64,000 bases of DNA. It comes from Archangium sp. (GTDB lineage Bacteria; Myxococcota; Myxococcia; Myxococcales; Myxococcaceae). Below are positions 41,866 to 50,577 of this stretch, one piece after another (position 1 is the first letter of the stretch; every line of letters begins with the position of its first letter). Both the position numbers and the translations under genes were made by a program. Where the stretch lies: assembly GCA_030695565.1 (NCBI GenBank), contig JAUYRZ010000074.1:124001-188000 (forward strand), written 5' to 3'. Under the pieces are notes generated by a model. That model was given only the letters and a program-made list of their open reading frames with translations. It was not told the origin of the DNA and did not search any database.

Positions 41866-42867
41866 ATGCCGCGCGTCATCCAACTGCTCAAAGCCCGCGA
41901 AGCGGTGGAAGTCGTCGAGATCCCCTCGAAGAACCCGGGCCCTCACGAAGTGCGCCTGCGCATCGAAGCCTGCGCGTTGGGCCAGCTCGACTGGAACCTG
42001 CTCACCCTCGACGCCCCGCCCCGGCTGCCCCTGGTGCCAGGTCACGAAGCGGTCGGCGTGGTCGAAGCGGTCGGAGCCAACTGCACCCTGCGCATGGGAG
42101 AGCGCGTGCTCGTCACGCCGCTCGCCTCGAGCTGCGGCACCTGCAACGCCTGCCGCGGCCGCGACGCGAGACACTGCGGCGGCGCTTCATGGCGCGGCAT
42201 GCACGTCGACGGCGCCCTGGGCACGCACCTGGTCACGCATGAAAAGACCCTGGTGCCGCTGGAGCTCCCGCTGGGTGTGGAGCCGCTGGCCGAGGTGTTG
42301 GCCCCTCAGCTCGCCGGTGCGCTCGCGTTGTCTGGCGGCTCTCTGTGGACCGCCGTGGGCGCGGTGAATGCGCTGGGCCTGGTGCACCCGTCGCGCGTGG
42401 CCGTGTTCGGCGTCGGCGGCGTCGGTCATCTCGCGGTGCAGGTAGCGAAGGCACTCGGACATGAAGTGTTTGCGGCCGATGCAGACCCAGAGCGCGTCAC
42501 GCTGGCAGGAGCGCTCGGCGCCAAGCCGCTCGATGGTCCGGTGGATGCCGCGGTGGTGTGCACGCCTTCCACTCAGGCGCTGCAGCAGGCCGTGCGGTTG
42601 TTGCGCGCGGGCGGCCGCATCGCGCTCGCGGGCTCCAGCCCCACCGGGCGAATCGATCTCTCGGTGGCTGATCTCGTCTGGCGCGGGCTCACCATTCGCA
42701 GCGGGCTGCTGGGGACTCGGGAAGATCTCGAAGAAGGTGTGGGGCTGCTCTTCTCCGGCAAGGTGAAGCCGAGCATCGAGCTGGTGACCCTCGATGAAGT
42801 GCCCGCCAGGTTGTGGGCCCTGCGCGATCTCGGGTTTCCCGGGCGCATGGTGGTCTTGCCGGGCTGA
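41866..42867 (+). CDS. Zinc-dependent alcohol dehydrogenase-like protein
   Basis: 333 aa. MDR-family features: GHEAVGVVEAVG holds the His of the catalytic zinc, the structural-zinc lobe is CGTCNACRGRDARHC (four Cys), and the nucleotide-binding GVGGVGHLAVQVA. The acidic residue ending strand 2 (FAADADPERV) suggests NAD(H) preference. Substrate unknown. Convergent with the kelch gene, separated by a half copy of repeat A. Confidence 0.9.
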   Translation: MPRVIQLLKAREAVEVVEIPSKNPGPHEVRLRIEACALGQLDWNLLTLDAPPRLPLVPGHEAVGVVEAVGANCTLRMGERVLVTPLASSCGTCNACRGRDARHCGGASWRGMHVDGALGTHLVTHEKTLVPLELPLGVEPLAEVLAPQLAGALALSGGSLWTAVGAVNALGLVHPSRVAVFGVGGVGHLAVQVAKALGHEVFAADADPERVTLAGALGAKPLDGPVDAAVVCTPSTQALQQAVRLLRAGGRIALAGSSPTGRIDLSVADLVWRGLTIRSGLLGTREDLEEGVGLLFSGKVKPSIELVTLDEVPARLWALRDLGFPGRMVVLPG

Positions 42868-42877
42868 CGGGGTGACA

Positions 42878-42896
42878 GGCCCCTCACCCTGACCAC
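42878..42896. repeat. Dispersed palindromic repeat A, copy 9 (half copy)
   Basis: GGCCCCTCACCCTGACC only, between convergent genes, without the palindromic stem. Confidence 0.6.
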
Positions 42897-42897
42897 G

Positions 42898-44088
42898 TCA
42901 CCAGCCCATGGAGATGCCGGGCGGGTCTTCACACTTGCCCGGCGCAGGCGCCCACAGCTCGGCGCTGCGCTCCGGCAACCCACTCGAAGTGCCACCCACC
43001 ACCAACACGCGGCCATCGAGCAACAAGGTCGCCGTGTGCTGCTTGCGGCCGTTGAAAAGCTCACCCGCGAGGCACCACTGCTTGCTGCTGCTGAGCCACC
43101 GCTGCACGCGCGTGGTGTCGACCGAGTTGGGCGGCTCACCGCCGATGACCACCAGGTCTCCGCTGGGCAGCCGGGTACCGCTGTGTGACGAGAGCGACAT
43201 CGAGAGGTGGTTCTCGAAGGCCTTCCACTCCGCGAGGCCCGGGCTCCAGGTCTCGGCGTAGTTGGTGGAAGACGTCGCGGTCTGCCCCCCCACCACGATG
43301 ATGCCGCCGTCGCTCGCTTCGGCGATGACCGCGGTGCGCTGGCGCGGCTCCGACATGGGCGGGAGCACCTGCCAGCTGCCGCTCTTCACGTCGAACCGCT
43401 CCACGTCGGCGATCGACACGCCCGGCCCCTTGCCCTGCTGACCTGCGTTCGAGCGGCCGCCCACCACCACCACGTCGCCTTCGCTGTTGCGCACCGCCGC
43501 GTGCAGCCAGCGCGCGACGTCGAGAGGTTTCTCCGGCTTCCAGGTGTTGGCCACCGGGTCGAAACGCTCCACCGAGGTGAGGTGTTGGCGTTGCTCGCGG
43601 GCACCACCGACCACCAGCACCGTGCCATCGAGCAGCAGCGTCGCGGTGTGCCCGTTGCGCGCGTCGGTCATGGGCGCGACGGTGAGCCAGGTGTTCTTCT
43701 TCGGCTCGTAGACCTCGACGGAGGCGAGCGCGATGAACCGGTTCTGCCCTTCGATGGACTCGTGCGTGGTGCCCCCGATGACCAGCAGCCGGCCGTCCTC
43801 GAGCGCGGTCGCGGCGTGATGACTGCGGGCGACGTTCAACGGCGCGCAGGTCGACCACTTGTTCTTCTTCGGGTCGAACAGCTCGCAGGAAGCGAGCGTG
43901 GAGAGGCCGTCGGTTCCGCGGCCTCCGACCACCAAAACGCGGCCGTCTTTGAGGAGAGAGGCGGTGTGGTGCTGGCGCGCGTCTTTGAGGAGCGGCGCGG
44001 GGGAGACCTTGCCCTGCGCCACGGCCAGCATGGGGAGAAGCAGTACTGCCCCCACCCCGACCCTCTCCCAGAGGGAGAGGGAGTTCAT
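42898..44088 (-). CDS. Secreted kelch-repeat protein
   Basis: 396 aa. Seven kelch repeats with the DGRVLVVGG-type strand (ARQHHTASLLKDGRVLVVGG, ARSHHAATALEDGRLLVIGG, ARNGHTATLLLDGTVLVVGG and others) form a beta-propeller. The ATG overlaps the channel stop by 4 bp (ATGA). Residues 2-14 (NSLSLWERVGVGA) are encoded by repeat A copy 10, and the following VLLLPMLAVAQG completes a signal peptide. A downstream start would lose part of the signal, so the repeat seems to have been recruited. Confidence 0.85.
   Translation of the reverse strand: MNSLSLWERVGVGAVLLLPMLAVAQGKVSPAPLLKDARQHHTASLLKDGRVLVVGGRGTDGLSTLASCELFDPKKNKWSTCAPLNVARSHHAATALEDGRLLVIGGTTHESIEGQNRFIALASVEVYEPKKNTWLTVAPMTDARNGHTATLLLDGTVLVVGGAREQRQHLTSVERFDPVANTWKPEKPLDVARWLHAAVRNSEGDVVVVGGRSNAGQQGKGPGVSIADVERFDVKSGSWQVLPPMSEPRQRTAVIAEASDGGIIVVGGQTATSSTNYAETWSPGLAEWKAFENHLSMSLSSHSGTRLPSGDLVVIGGEPPNSVDTTRVQRWLSSSKQWCLAGELFNGRKQHTATLLLDGRVLVVGGTSSGLPERSAELWAPAPGKCEDPPGISMGW
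44047..44085. repeat. Dispersed palindromic repeat A, copy 10, at the kelch gene 5' end
   Basis: TGCCCCCACCCCGACCCTCT then CCCAGAGGGAGAGGGAGTTC. It lies inside the kelch reading frame directly after its start codon. Confidence 0.85.
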
Positions 44089-46247
44089 GCCTGGCCCTTG
44101 GGCTTGGGGGGCAACGGCGCGCGGGGCATCGTGCTGGGCCCGGTGACGCGAGGGCCTGCCGAGATGGGCTTCACGTCGGACTTCGCGGCTTCGGGCGGCA
44201 ACAGCCCCGAACGCGACGCGGTGGGCGTGAACTCGGGCGCAGGCTGCGGCGCCTTCGGCGCAGGCATCGGCTCGGGCGGGGCGACCAGCTCACCACCGCG
44301 CGCATCACCCATCGCTTCGCTGTCGTCTTCGGAGAGCACGATGATGCGATCTTCGTCGGCGAAGACCAGCGACTCGGTCTGCGACGGGTTGATCAACGGC
44401 GTGTGGCCCAGCTTCATGTAGCCGATGGCGACCTCACGGCGATCTCTGGCCACCTTCTGCACCGACATCCACGAGGTGGTGCGGCCGAGCATCACGTAAC
44501 ACTCGGCGCGCTTGAGATAGACCTCGTTGCCGTCGGAGTCGAAGAGGTCTGCGAACACCGCGTTGAGCTCACGGCGCTCGGAGATCTGCGCCATCAACAT
44601 CGAGGTGATCTCCGAGCTGACCACGAAGTCCGCGCCGTAGTCCTGCTCGAGCAGATCCTTGGTTCTCGGGTCGAGGATCTCACTGATGATGCGGGGCTTC
44701 TTGTCACCCAGGCCCCTGAACATGTCGCGCAGCAGCAGCACGGTGATGACCGTCTTCGCGTCGGACTCTTCGGCGTCGATGTCGGTGTCGGCCACGATCA
44801 ACGCGACCGAGAAGTCGGGCGAGACCACCCGGCGCAGCTCGTTGGGCACCGTGGGGTCACCGTCGACGTGCTTGAGCTTCAGGTTCTTGAGGCCACCGAC
44901 CTCCTGCTTGATGAACTCGGTGAACTCCTCCTTGTCGCGGCCGGGCATCAACCACGCTTCGCTGCCGGGGAGCACGTAGTTGTCGAACTCACGCAGCATG
45001 TCGCCCAGCTTGGGGCTCATGCCGCACACCAGCATGCGCTCGGGCTTGCGAGCACGGGGCTCGGCGCCGCGGAACTCGGCAGGCACGGTGGGCTCGTGGT
45101 TCGCCGTCAGCGAGAAAGAATCGTCGTCTTCGGCGATGCACAGCAGCTCGTCCTTTTCGCCGAGCACGAACTCGTCGGACGGGTTGATGATGCACGACGC
45201 TGTTCCTTTGCCGCTCACGGTCCGCACGCCGCAGACCACCGCGTCTTTCATCTTCCATTGCGCTTCGCCGAAGGGCCGGCCTGCCAGCTCGGGGAAGTTC
45301 TTGAAGTAGAACTCGCTGCCTTCGTACGAGAGCAGGTCGCGGTACACCGCCGCCAAACCGTTCTGCCGCGCGGTCTGCACCATCATGCGCGAGAGGGTGT
45401 TGGCCATCGCGACCACTTCGACGCCGCCGCCACCGAGCTGCTCGATGACCGGCTGGCGCGCGCTGTCAGCCAGCTCGACCACCGCGTGATTCTTGCTGAG
45501 TGCTCCGTTGATGCGGCGAAGGGCGAGCAACGTCTTGATGGCGCCCATGTCGGCCGCGGCCTCGGCGTCCTCCCCATCCTCCTCCTTCACCTCGGAGATG
45601 ATGATGATGCTCTTGGCGCGGCTGGCGCCCACCTTGCGCAAGTCGTGCACGGAGTAGGTGCTGCCCTGGCGCACCACCACCCGGGTGGGGCCCATCTCTC
45701 CCATGCGCTCCTTGACCGTGTTTTCGACTTCTTCTTTATCGGTCTCCGAGAGGATCACGATCGACGCGTGCTTCAAGTTGGAGTTCGCCTCGCGCAGCTC
45801 ACGCAGAATCGCGAAGACCTTCTCGCCGTAGCCGAGGATGAGGGTGTGGCCTTCGTCGATGACCGGGCTCTTGCCCTTGCGCAGGTCTTCGATCTTGTCG
45901 CCGATGGTCGAGCTGACGAGGCCGATGAGCAACGCGACCACGCCGACACCACACAAGGTGGTGAAGATGGCGATGCCGCGTACCAGCGTGCCTTCGTCGC
46001 CGCCCATGGTGCCTGCGTCGGCCACGCGGCCGGTCGCCCACCAGAGCGCTTCGAAGAAGTCGAACGCTTCTTTGCCCTCTTCCGGGGGCGGCATGGCGAG
46101 GCGAACGAAGGTGGCGTTGATGGCCACCAGCAGCAGTGAAAGGCCGAAGAGCCCGACGAACCGGGCGATGGGGCTCCAGGAGAGAAAACGATCGACCTGG
46201 TAACGGACTTTGTCGCCTAACGACGGGACGTCAGTGGGCTCAGACAT
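44085..46247 (-). CDS. CASTOR/POLLUX-like cation channel with RCK domains
   Basis: The ATG at 46247 (MSEPTDVPS) is chosen since upstream residues of the frame look untranslated; 720 aa. Two or three membrane helices (VGLFGLSLLLVAINATFV; IAIFTTLCGVGVVALLIGLV) flank a pore region with ADAGTMGGDEG. Then LVSSTIGDKIEDLRKGKSPVIDEGHTLILGYGEKVF matches the family hallmark. Several RCK/TrkA-N-like Rossmann segments follow (SIIIISEVKE; ALIVADTDIDAEE). The last 90 residues are Pro-rich. Predicted to gate K+ or Ca2+ flux. Coupled by overlap to the kelch gene. Confidence 0.88.
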   Translation of the reverse strand: MSEPTDVPSLGDKVRYQVDRFLSWSPIARFVGLFGLSLLLVAINATFVRLAMPPPEEGKEAFDFFEALWWATGRVADAGTMGGDEGTLVRGIAIFTTLCGVGVVALLIGLVSSTIGDKIEDLRKGKSPVIDEGHTLILGYGEKVFAILRELREANSNLKHASIVILSETDKEEVENTVKERMGEMGPTRVVVRQGSTYSVHDLRKVGASRAKSIIIISEVKEEDGEDAEAAADMGAIKTLLALRRINGALSKNHAVVELADSARQPVIEQLGGGGVEVVAMANTLSRMMVQTARQNGLAAVYRDLLSYEGSEFYFKNFPELAGRPFGEAQWKMKDAVVCGVRTVSGKGTASCIINPSDEFVLGEKDELLCIAEDDDSFSLTANHEPTVPAEFRGAEPRARKPERMLVCGMSPKLGDMLREFDNYVLPGSEAWLMPGRDKEEFTEFIKQEVGGLKNLKLKHVDGDPTVPNELRRVVSPDFSVALIVADTDIDAEESDAKTVITVLLLRDMFRGLGDKKPRIISEILDPRTKDLLEQDYGADFVVSSEITSMLMAQISERRELNAVFADLFDSDGNEVYLKRAECYVMLGRTTSWMSVQKVARDRREVAIGYMKLGHTPLINPSQTESLVFADEDRIIVLSEDDSEAMGDARGGELVAPPEPMPAPKAPQPAPEFTPTASRSGLLPPEAAKSDVKPISAGPRVTGPSTMPRAPLPPKPKGQA

Positions 46248-46384
46248 TGGGGCGGACTCTACGCACGCCCCCTTTGGGACGTTGAGCGTTTTCATCGGCT
46301 GATCAGCGAGGGGGAAGGGCGCCCCAGGCCCGTTCCAACGAGTTGACCTCCCGGAGGGTGGGTCGGCAGGCGGGCCGCTGAAGT

Positions 46385-47767
46385 TCAGGCCGCCAGTCTT
46401 GGCGCCGCGGCGCCGGGCACGCGCAGATCGAACGACGTCGACCAACCCGCTCGATCGACCACGCCGATGGTGCCGCCGTGCGCATCCATGCACAGCCGGC
46501 AGAAGTAGAGCCCCAGCCCCCAACCCGCGCGCCGGTTGTCGCCTTCGCTGCCAGCCTGCACGTACTTGTCGAAGAGCCCCGCGCGTTTGGCCTGGGGAAT
46601 GACGGGGCCGTCGTTGCGTACTGAATACACCACCGACGCTCCATCCCGATGCGCCTCGAGCCGCAGCCGGCCACCCGCGGGCGTGTAGCGCAGGGCGTTG
46701 CTGGCGATGTTCTCCAGCGCGCGCATCAACAGCGCGTGGTCAGCCTCGAGGACGACGTCGTCACACTGAAACTCGACGGTGATGCGGCGGCTGCGCGCCT
46801 GGGCTTGGAGTTGGCGGTGCAAGGCTCCGAGCATCTCACTGCAGGGCTTCGACTCGCGCGCCAGCTGCAGCGCGCCGCGTTCGAGCTGGCTGATGTTGAG
46901 CAGGTCTCCGATCATTCCAGAGAGGCGATCGGTCACCTGCCTCGACTCCGATACGGCATTGATGATCTCAGGATCGCTCCCGACGGGCAGCTCGGACCTG
47001 ATCCAATCGAGGTTGGCTCGCACCGCGCCGAGAGGCGCTCGCAGGTCGTGCACCAGCAGCGAGGTCAACGAATCCTTCTCGGCTTGCAGCGTGACCAGCT
47101 CGGCGTTCTGCGCGCGGGCCTCCACCAGCATCCGCTCGATGGTCGCGCGTGCCTGGGTCAGCTCGGTGACCTGATCATGTTCGCGGCGCCAGGCGATCTC
47201 CGAGGAGGCCAGGGAGCGCACCATTCTGCGCAGCCGCGCGTTGATCCCCGCCTGCGTCGAGAGCACCGCCAGCAGCACGAAGGCGGCGAGCACTTGCGCT
47301 CCTGCCCCGACGCCTGCCACCTGCATCAGGGCGACCTGCGCGGGAATGGCGGCGACCGTCACCAGCACGATGGCCGGCAGCCGCATGGTGGAGCCAGTCA
47401 GCGAAACCAGCAGCGCGAAGAGCCCCAGAGAGAACCCCGCCACCCCCGCGGGAAAGGGGCTGGTGGACAGACTGCGGCGCTGCACCTCGAACACCAAGAG
47501 CACGTCGAGCACGAAGAGAAAGGGCGCGACGCGGAGCACGAAGGCGCTTCGCCGCAGGGCGATGAGCACCGCCGAGAAGAGCCCGAACGCGGCGACTGGT
47601 GTGAGATCTGCGTTCCAACCCGGGCCGCCCCATTGCTGAAGCACCAGCAGCACCGGCACGATGACGGCGAACAGCGCGAAGCGCGCCCTGAGCGCAGCAG
47701 CCGAGGCACGCGCCGATTGCTCGGCGAAGGTGTGTGCTTCAGCGTGCTCGATGTTCCTCGGACTCAT
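46385..47767 (-). CDS. Sensor histidine kinase
   Basis: 460 aa. Five or six N-terminal membrane helices (about 28-172), a coiled-coil (about 195-235) and a HisKA domain with phosphoacceptor H240 (LLVHDLRAPLGAVR). The HATPase domain shows the N box NIASNALRYTP, the G boxes RRAGWGLGLYFCR and a GRLRLEAHR segment. No separate sensor domain, so membrane helices probably sense. No response regulator is beside it; it is orphan in this window. Confidence 0.92.
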   Translation of the reverse strand: MSPRNIEHAEAHTFAEQSARASAAALRARFALFAVIVPVLLVLQQWGGPGWNADLTPVAAFGLFSAVLIALRRSAFVLRVAPFLFVLDVLLVFEVQRRSLSTSPFPAGVAGFSLGLFALLVSLTGSTMRLPAIVLVTVAAIPAQVALMQVAGVGAGAQVLAAFVLLAVLSTQAGINARLRRMVRSLASSEIAWRREHDQVTELTQARATIERMLVEARAQNAELVTLQAEKDSLTSLLVHDLRAPLGAVRANLDWIRSELPVGSDPEIINAVSESRQVTDRLSGMIGDLLNISQLERGALQLARESKPCSEMLGALHRQLQAQARSRRITVEFQCDDVVLEADHALLMRALENIASNALRYTPAGGRLRLEAHRDGASVVYSVRNDGPVIPQAKRAGLFDKYVQAGSEGDNRRAGWGLGLYFCRLCMDAHGGTIGVVDRAGWSTSFDLRVPGAAAPRLAA

Positions 47768-47844
47768 CCTGATCAGCTAACGGCGCGCTGCGCGTACGCA
47801 CGCACAAGTCGCGCGTCAAAACCGTGACGCCTTCGAGCGCACAC

Positions 47845-48462
47845 CTACCGCAGGCGGCAGTAGCAGTAGACGAACTCCTGCTCCTTGCCTGAAGGCGTGG
47901 GGTGGAGCTCGACCAGCTCGTGCACCTTCTGAAACTCGGCGCCGAACTGACCGTGCAGCTGATCAGCGGAATACCGCATCGTGTCGAGCTCGCTGCAGCG
48001 CTCGGGGCCATGCGGGCCGAAGGTCGCCACCACGATGTGTCCGCCCGGCTTGAGCGCGCGGCGCACCGCCGCCACGTAGCGGGCGCGCTCTTCGGGCTCG
48101 CGCAGGAAATGGAACACCGCGCGGTCGTGCCAGAAGTCGAAGGCGTGCGCGGGCAACTCCAGCTGCGTGATGTCGCCCACCAGCCAGTTCACGCCAGCGC
48201 CCCGTTCACCGAGCCGCGCACGCGCGATGTCGAGGGCGGTGGCCGAGAGGTCCATCGCGGTGATGCGGGAATGACCTGCGCCGAGCAGGTCATCCACGAA
48301 GGTCGAAGCGCCCGCCCCCACGTCGATGATGGCGGCGTCCGGGGCCAGCTGCGCACGTGCCACGTAGGAGAGCGACTGTTCCAGGTGAGGGCGGAACCAG
48401 GAGACCTGATCGGTCTTCTTTCGCCCGTAGACGCCTTCCCAGTGCTCGGCAGCGTTGGTCAT
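47845..48462 (-). CDS. Class I SAM-dependent methyltransferase
   Basis: The ATG at 48462 (MTNAAEHWEGVYG) is the natural start; 205 aa. Motif I is IIDVGAGASTFVDDLL, the acidic loop follows in MDLSATAL, VGDITQLELP and FWHDRAVFHFL, and the post-motif is LKPGGHIVVATFGPHGP. FGPHGPERCSELDTMRYSADQL resembles the thiopurine/small-molecule methyltransferase group (related to TehB-like tellurite methyltransferases). Target unknown. Divergent from the thioredoxin-like lipoprotein gene 52 bp away, so it could share regulation with the metal cluster. Confidence 0.88.
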   Translation of the reverse strand: MTNAAEHWEGVYGRKKTDQVSWFRPHLEQSLSYVARAQLAPDAAIIDVGAGASTFVDDLLGAGHSRITAMDLSATALDIARARLGERGAGVNWLVGDITQLELPAHAFDFWHDRAVFHFLREPEERARYVAAVRRALKPGGHIVVATFGPHGPERCSELDTMRYSADQLHGQFGAEFQKVHELVELHPTPSGKEQEFVYCYCRLR

Positions 48463-48514
48463 GGCCTCGCAGACTAACGCGGCGAAGGGAGCGTCGCTGG
48501 AGTAGACCAGACTG

Positions 48515-49126
48515 ATGTACCGCTTCATCCTCCTGTTCGCGCTCGTGGGCTGCGCCGCTCCTCAAGCGCACGGCACGTTGAGCAGCCGAACCCTCGAGGC
48601 CGCGGGTGATCCACTCTGCAGCCACCGCGTGCCTGAGAAGGCGTGCGTCCTGCACCACCCTGAGCTGACCGCCGAGTTCAAGCGCCTGGGCGACTGGTGC
48701 GAGGAACACAGCGTGCCCGAGTCGCAGTGTCTCATCTGCCACCCCGACCTCACCTTCGACGCGCTGCCCACCCTGCCTGAGAGCGCCGACTTGAAGTGGC
48801 TCGCGCGCGAAGGAGAAGCGGTGGGCGACCTGGTGCCGCTCGCGGTGAAGGGCAAGGTGACGGTGTTCGACTTCTACGCCGACTGGTGCGCGCCCTGCCG
48901 CAAGGTCGACCTCTACATGTACGGCGTGTTGTCGCGCCGCACCGACGTGGCCCTGCGCAAGTTGAACGTCATCTCCTGGGAGACGCCGCTGGCCCGCGAG
49001 CAGCTCAAAGACGCCGCGACGCTGCCGCACTTGATCGTGGTCGGCCGCGATGGGCGGGTGATCAAGCGCATGAGCGGTCTCGATCTTCCTGCGCTCGAAG
49101 CGGCCATCGCCGAGGGCGGCTCATGA
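48515..49126 (+). CDS. Thioredoxin-like lipoprotein with Cys-rich metal-binding-like segment
   Basis: 203 aa. Lipobox ALVGC (Cys13). Residues about 35-77 hold C35, C44, C62, C72 and C75 in a pattern (DPLCSHRVPEKAC...GDWCEEHSVPESQCLICHPDL) that resembles the N-terminal segment of adaptor subunits of heavy-metal RND pumps. The thioredoxin fold follows (VTVFDFYADWCAPCRKVDLYMYGVL, active site C125/C128; cis-Pro in ATLPHLIVVG). It is probably a periplasmic thiol reductant. The stop overlaps the start of the TGA-containing OMP gene by 4 bp (ATGA), so the two are coupled. Confidence 0.88.
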   Translation: MYRFILLFALVGCAAPQAHGTLSSRTLEAAGDPLCSHRVPEKACVLHHPELTAEFKRLGDWCEEHSVPESQCLICHPDLTFDALPTLPESADLKWLAREGEAVGDLVPLAVKGKVTVFDFYADWCAPCRKVDLYMYGVLSRRTDVALRKLNVISWETPLAREQLKDAATLPHLIVVGRDGRVIKRMSGLDLPALEAAIAEGGS

Positions 49127-50142
49127 AGCGCTGGCTGCTCCTCTTCGCACTCACCCTCGGCTTCATTCCGCGTCTCGCGGACGCCTGAGCGGGCTGAAGC
49201 AATCCCAACCTCCCGGTCGGGGGGTCTGCCACCACCGAGCTGAAACGCGGCACGCTCCTCATCGGAGCGCGGCTGATGGGCACCACCGTGCGCGTGCAGC
49301 ACGGCATCGCCTGCCCTGACATCGGGCCGGTGTGCGCGCAGCGGGATGAGCCGCCCCAACATCACGATCAACGGTTCTGGATCGCCGAGCTGCGGCTGCA
49401 GGCCGAGTACGCGGTGACGGACTGGCTGGGCGTGGAGCTCCAGTTTCCACTCCGCTCGAGCAGCACCTCGATCACCTACCGCGACCTCGACGGCAACGCC
49501 TTCGTGCCTGATCAACCCGACATCCATCATCGCAACGAGACGTTGTTCGGGGCGGGCGACCCCTGGCTCTCGGCGCGTCTCCGCCAACGTTTCGGCGCCT
49601 TCTCGTTCTCGGGCCGCCTGGGCCTCACGGTGCCGTTGGGCCGCACCGAAGAGAATCCCTTCGCAGCGGGCCGGGCGGGCTTCGAACACCAGCACGTGCA
49701 GTTCGGCACCGGCACCGTCGACCCGCTGCTCGGGCTCGAGGCCGCCCATGCCTGGGAGCGGGTCACGGCGCGTCTCTACGGCCAGGCGCAGCTCTCCCTC
49801 TACCAAAGTGCGAAGTCGTTCCAGGCGGGCTCGCGTTTCGGCGGAGGCGTTGCGGTCGACTTCCAGCTGATCCCCTCGCTGCAGGTGGGCGTGACGGCGG
49901 AGACCCTCACGGAGCTGCCCGAGCGCTGGGACGGCGTGGTGGAGCAGGACGGAAACGTGGGCCGCACCGACGTGTTGTTGGGTCTGGCGGGCGCGTGGAC
50001 CGTCGCCGGATCCACCCTTACGCTCTCGCTGCGTGTGCCGGTGTACCAACACTTCATCGTCACCAGCAGCGACGGCGGCCAACTGAAATACCCCGGCATC
50101 GTTCAGCTCGCCTTCCAGCGGCCCTTCGAGCTGCTCCACTGA
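49123..50142 (+). CDS. Candidate UxxU selenoprotein: outer-membrane beta-barrel protein with two in-frame TGA codons
   Basis: ATG at 49123 opens a perfect signal peptide (MKRWLLLFALTLGFIPRLADA), then in the same frame come TGA (49186-49188), Ala-Gly, TGA (49195-49197), SNPNLPVGGSATTELKRGT and a complete barrel to 50142. Codons 22 and 25 sit where a secreted protein of this kind would have CxxC after the signal cleavage site, and each needs only TGC to TGA. A hairpin with a GGTC loop follows at 49208-49225. Residues after 60 show strand patterns (YAVTDWLGVELQFPLRSSST, FSGRLGLTVPLGRT, LYGQAQLSLYQS). Reading both TGA as selenocysteine gives 339 aa. Otherwise a 21-residue leader and an OMP started at 49276 without a signal would result. 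Inference: selenocysteine; needs sel genes elsewhere. Confidence 0.72.
49208..49225 (+). promoter_or_regulatory. SECIS-like hairpin after the in-frame TGA codons
   Basis: ACCTCCC (49208-49214) pairs with GGGGGGT (49219-49225) over 7 bp (one G-U) around a GGTC tetraloop (49215-49218). The loop starts 17 nt after the second TGA and 26 nt after the first. From memory, the E. coli fdhF SECIS also has a GGUC loop, 18 nt after its UGA, with a bulged U in the stem that is not evident here. Confidence 0.65.
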
Positions 50143-50199
50143 GCCGGTTTCAGGGAGAGCGCTTGAATCCGCCGGGCGTGGCTCGTACGTTGGACGTCA

Positions 50200-50532
50200 G
50201 TGCGCACCCCGTTCACAGCGTTGAAATCAACCGGCCTGCGCTGGCTGGCGGTGCTGCTGTTGTGTGTGGCCGCGCCCTCGGTGCAAGACATCATCGCCGA
50301 CGTCGCCAACTGGACCGACGGCGATTGTTGCTCCGATGAATGTGAAGAGTCGGGCGCTCCTTGTACGCAGCAGTGCATGCATTGCGTCTGCGGCCCGCGG
50401 GTGGTGGCCGCCACATCGCAGTCGTTCATCATGCTTTTGCCCAAGTTCCAGGTGAGCACGGGCACCACCCGCACGCTCGAGTTGCAGTTGAGCGGCCACC
50501 GCGATCCCCCGTTCCGGCCTCCCGTGAGCTGA
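50200..50532 (+). CDS. Small Cys-rich secreted protein of the metal cluster
   Basis: 110 aa from GTG at 50200. The signal is likely TGLRWLAVLLLCVAAPSV. A segment of about 30 residues holds CC, C, C, C and CMHCVCG (GDCCSDECEESGAPCTQQC then MHCVCGPRVV), eight Cys and one His, a likely metal- or metalloid-binding site. The tail is unremarkable. Its position between the candidate selenoprotein and the efflux pump suggests a periplasmic metal chaperone or scavenger. Function unproven. Confidence 0.72.
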   Translation: MRTPFTALKSTGLRWLAVLLLCVAAPSVQDIIADVANWTDGDCCSDECEESGAPCTQQCMHCVCGPRVVAATSQSFIMLLPKFQVSTGTTRTLELQLSGHRDPPFRPPVS

Positions 50533-50577
50533 CGAAGACCCCGTCGCTGTCCGTCTTCGCCCTGTCCGGAGCCAGAG

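Noticed and set aside
49276-50142. OMP gene starting at the internal ATG 49276
   Set aside because: This start leaves an outer-membrane protein without a signal peptide, while the same frame upstream has one interrupted only by two TGA codons.
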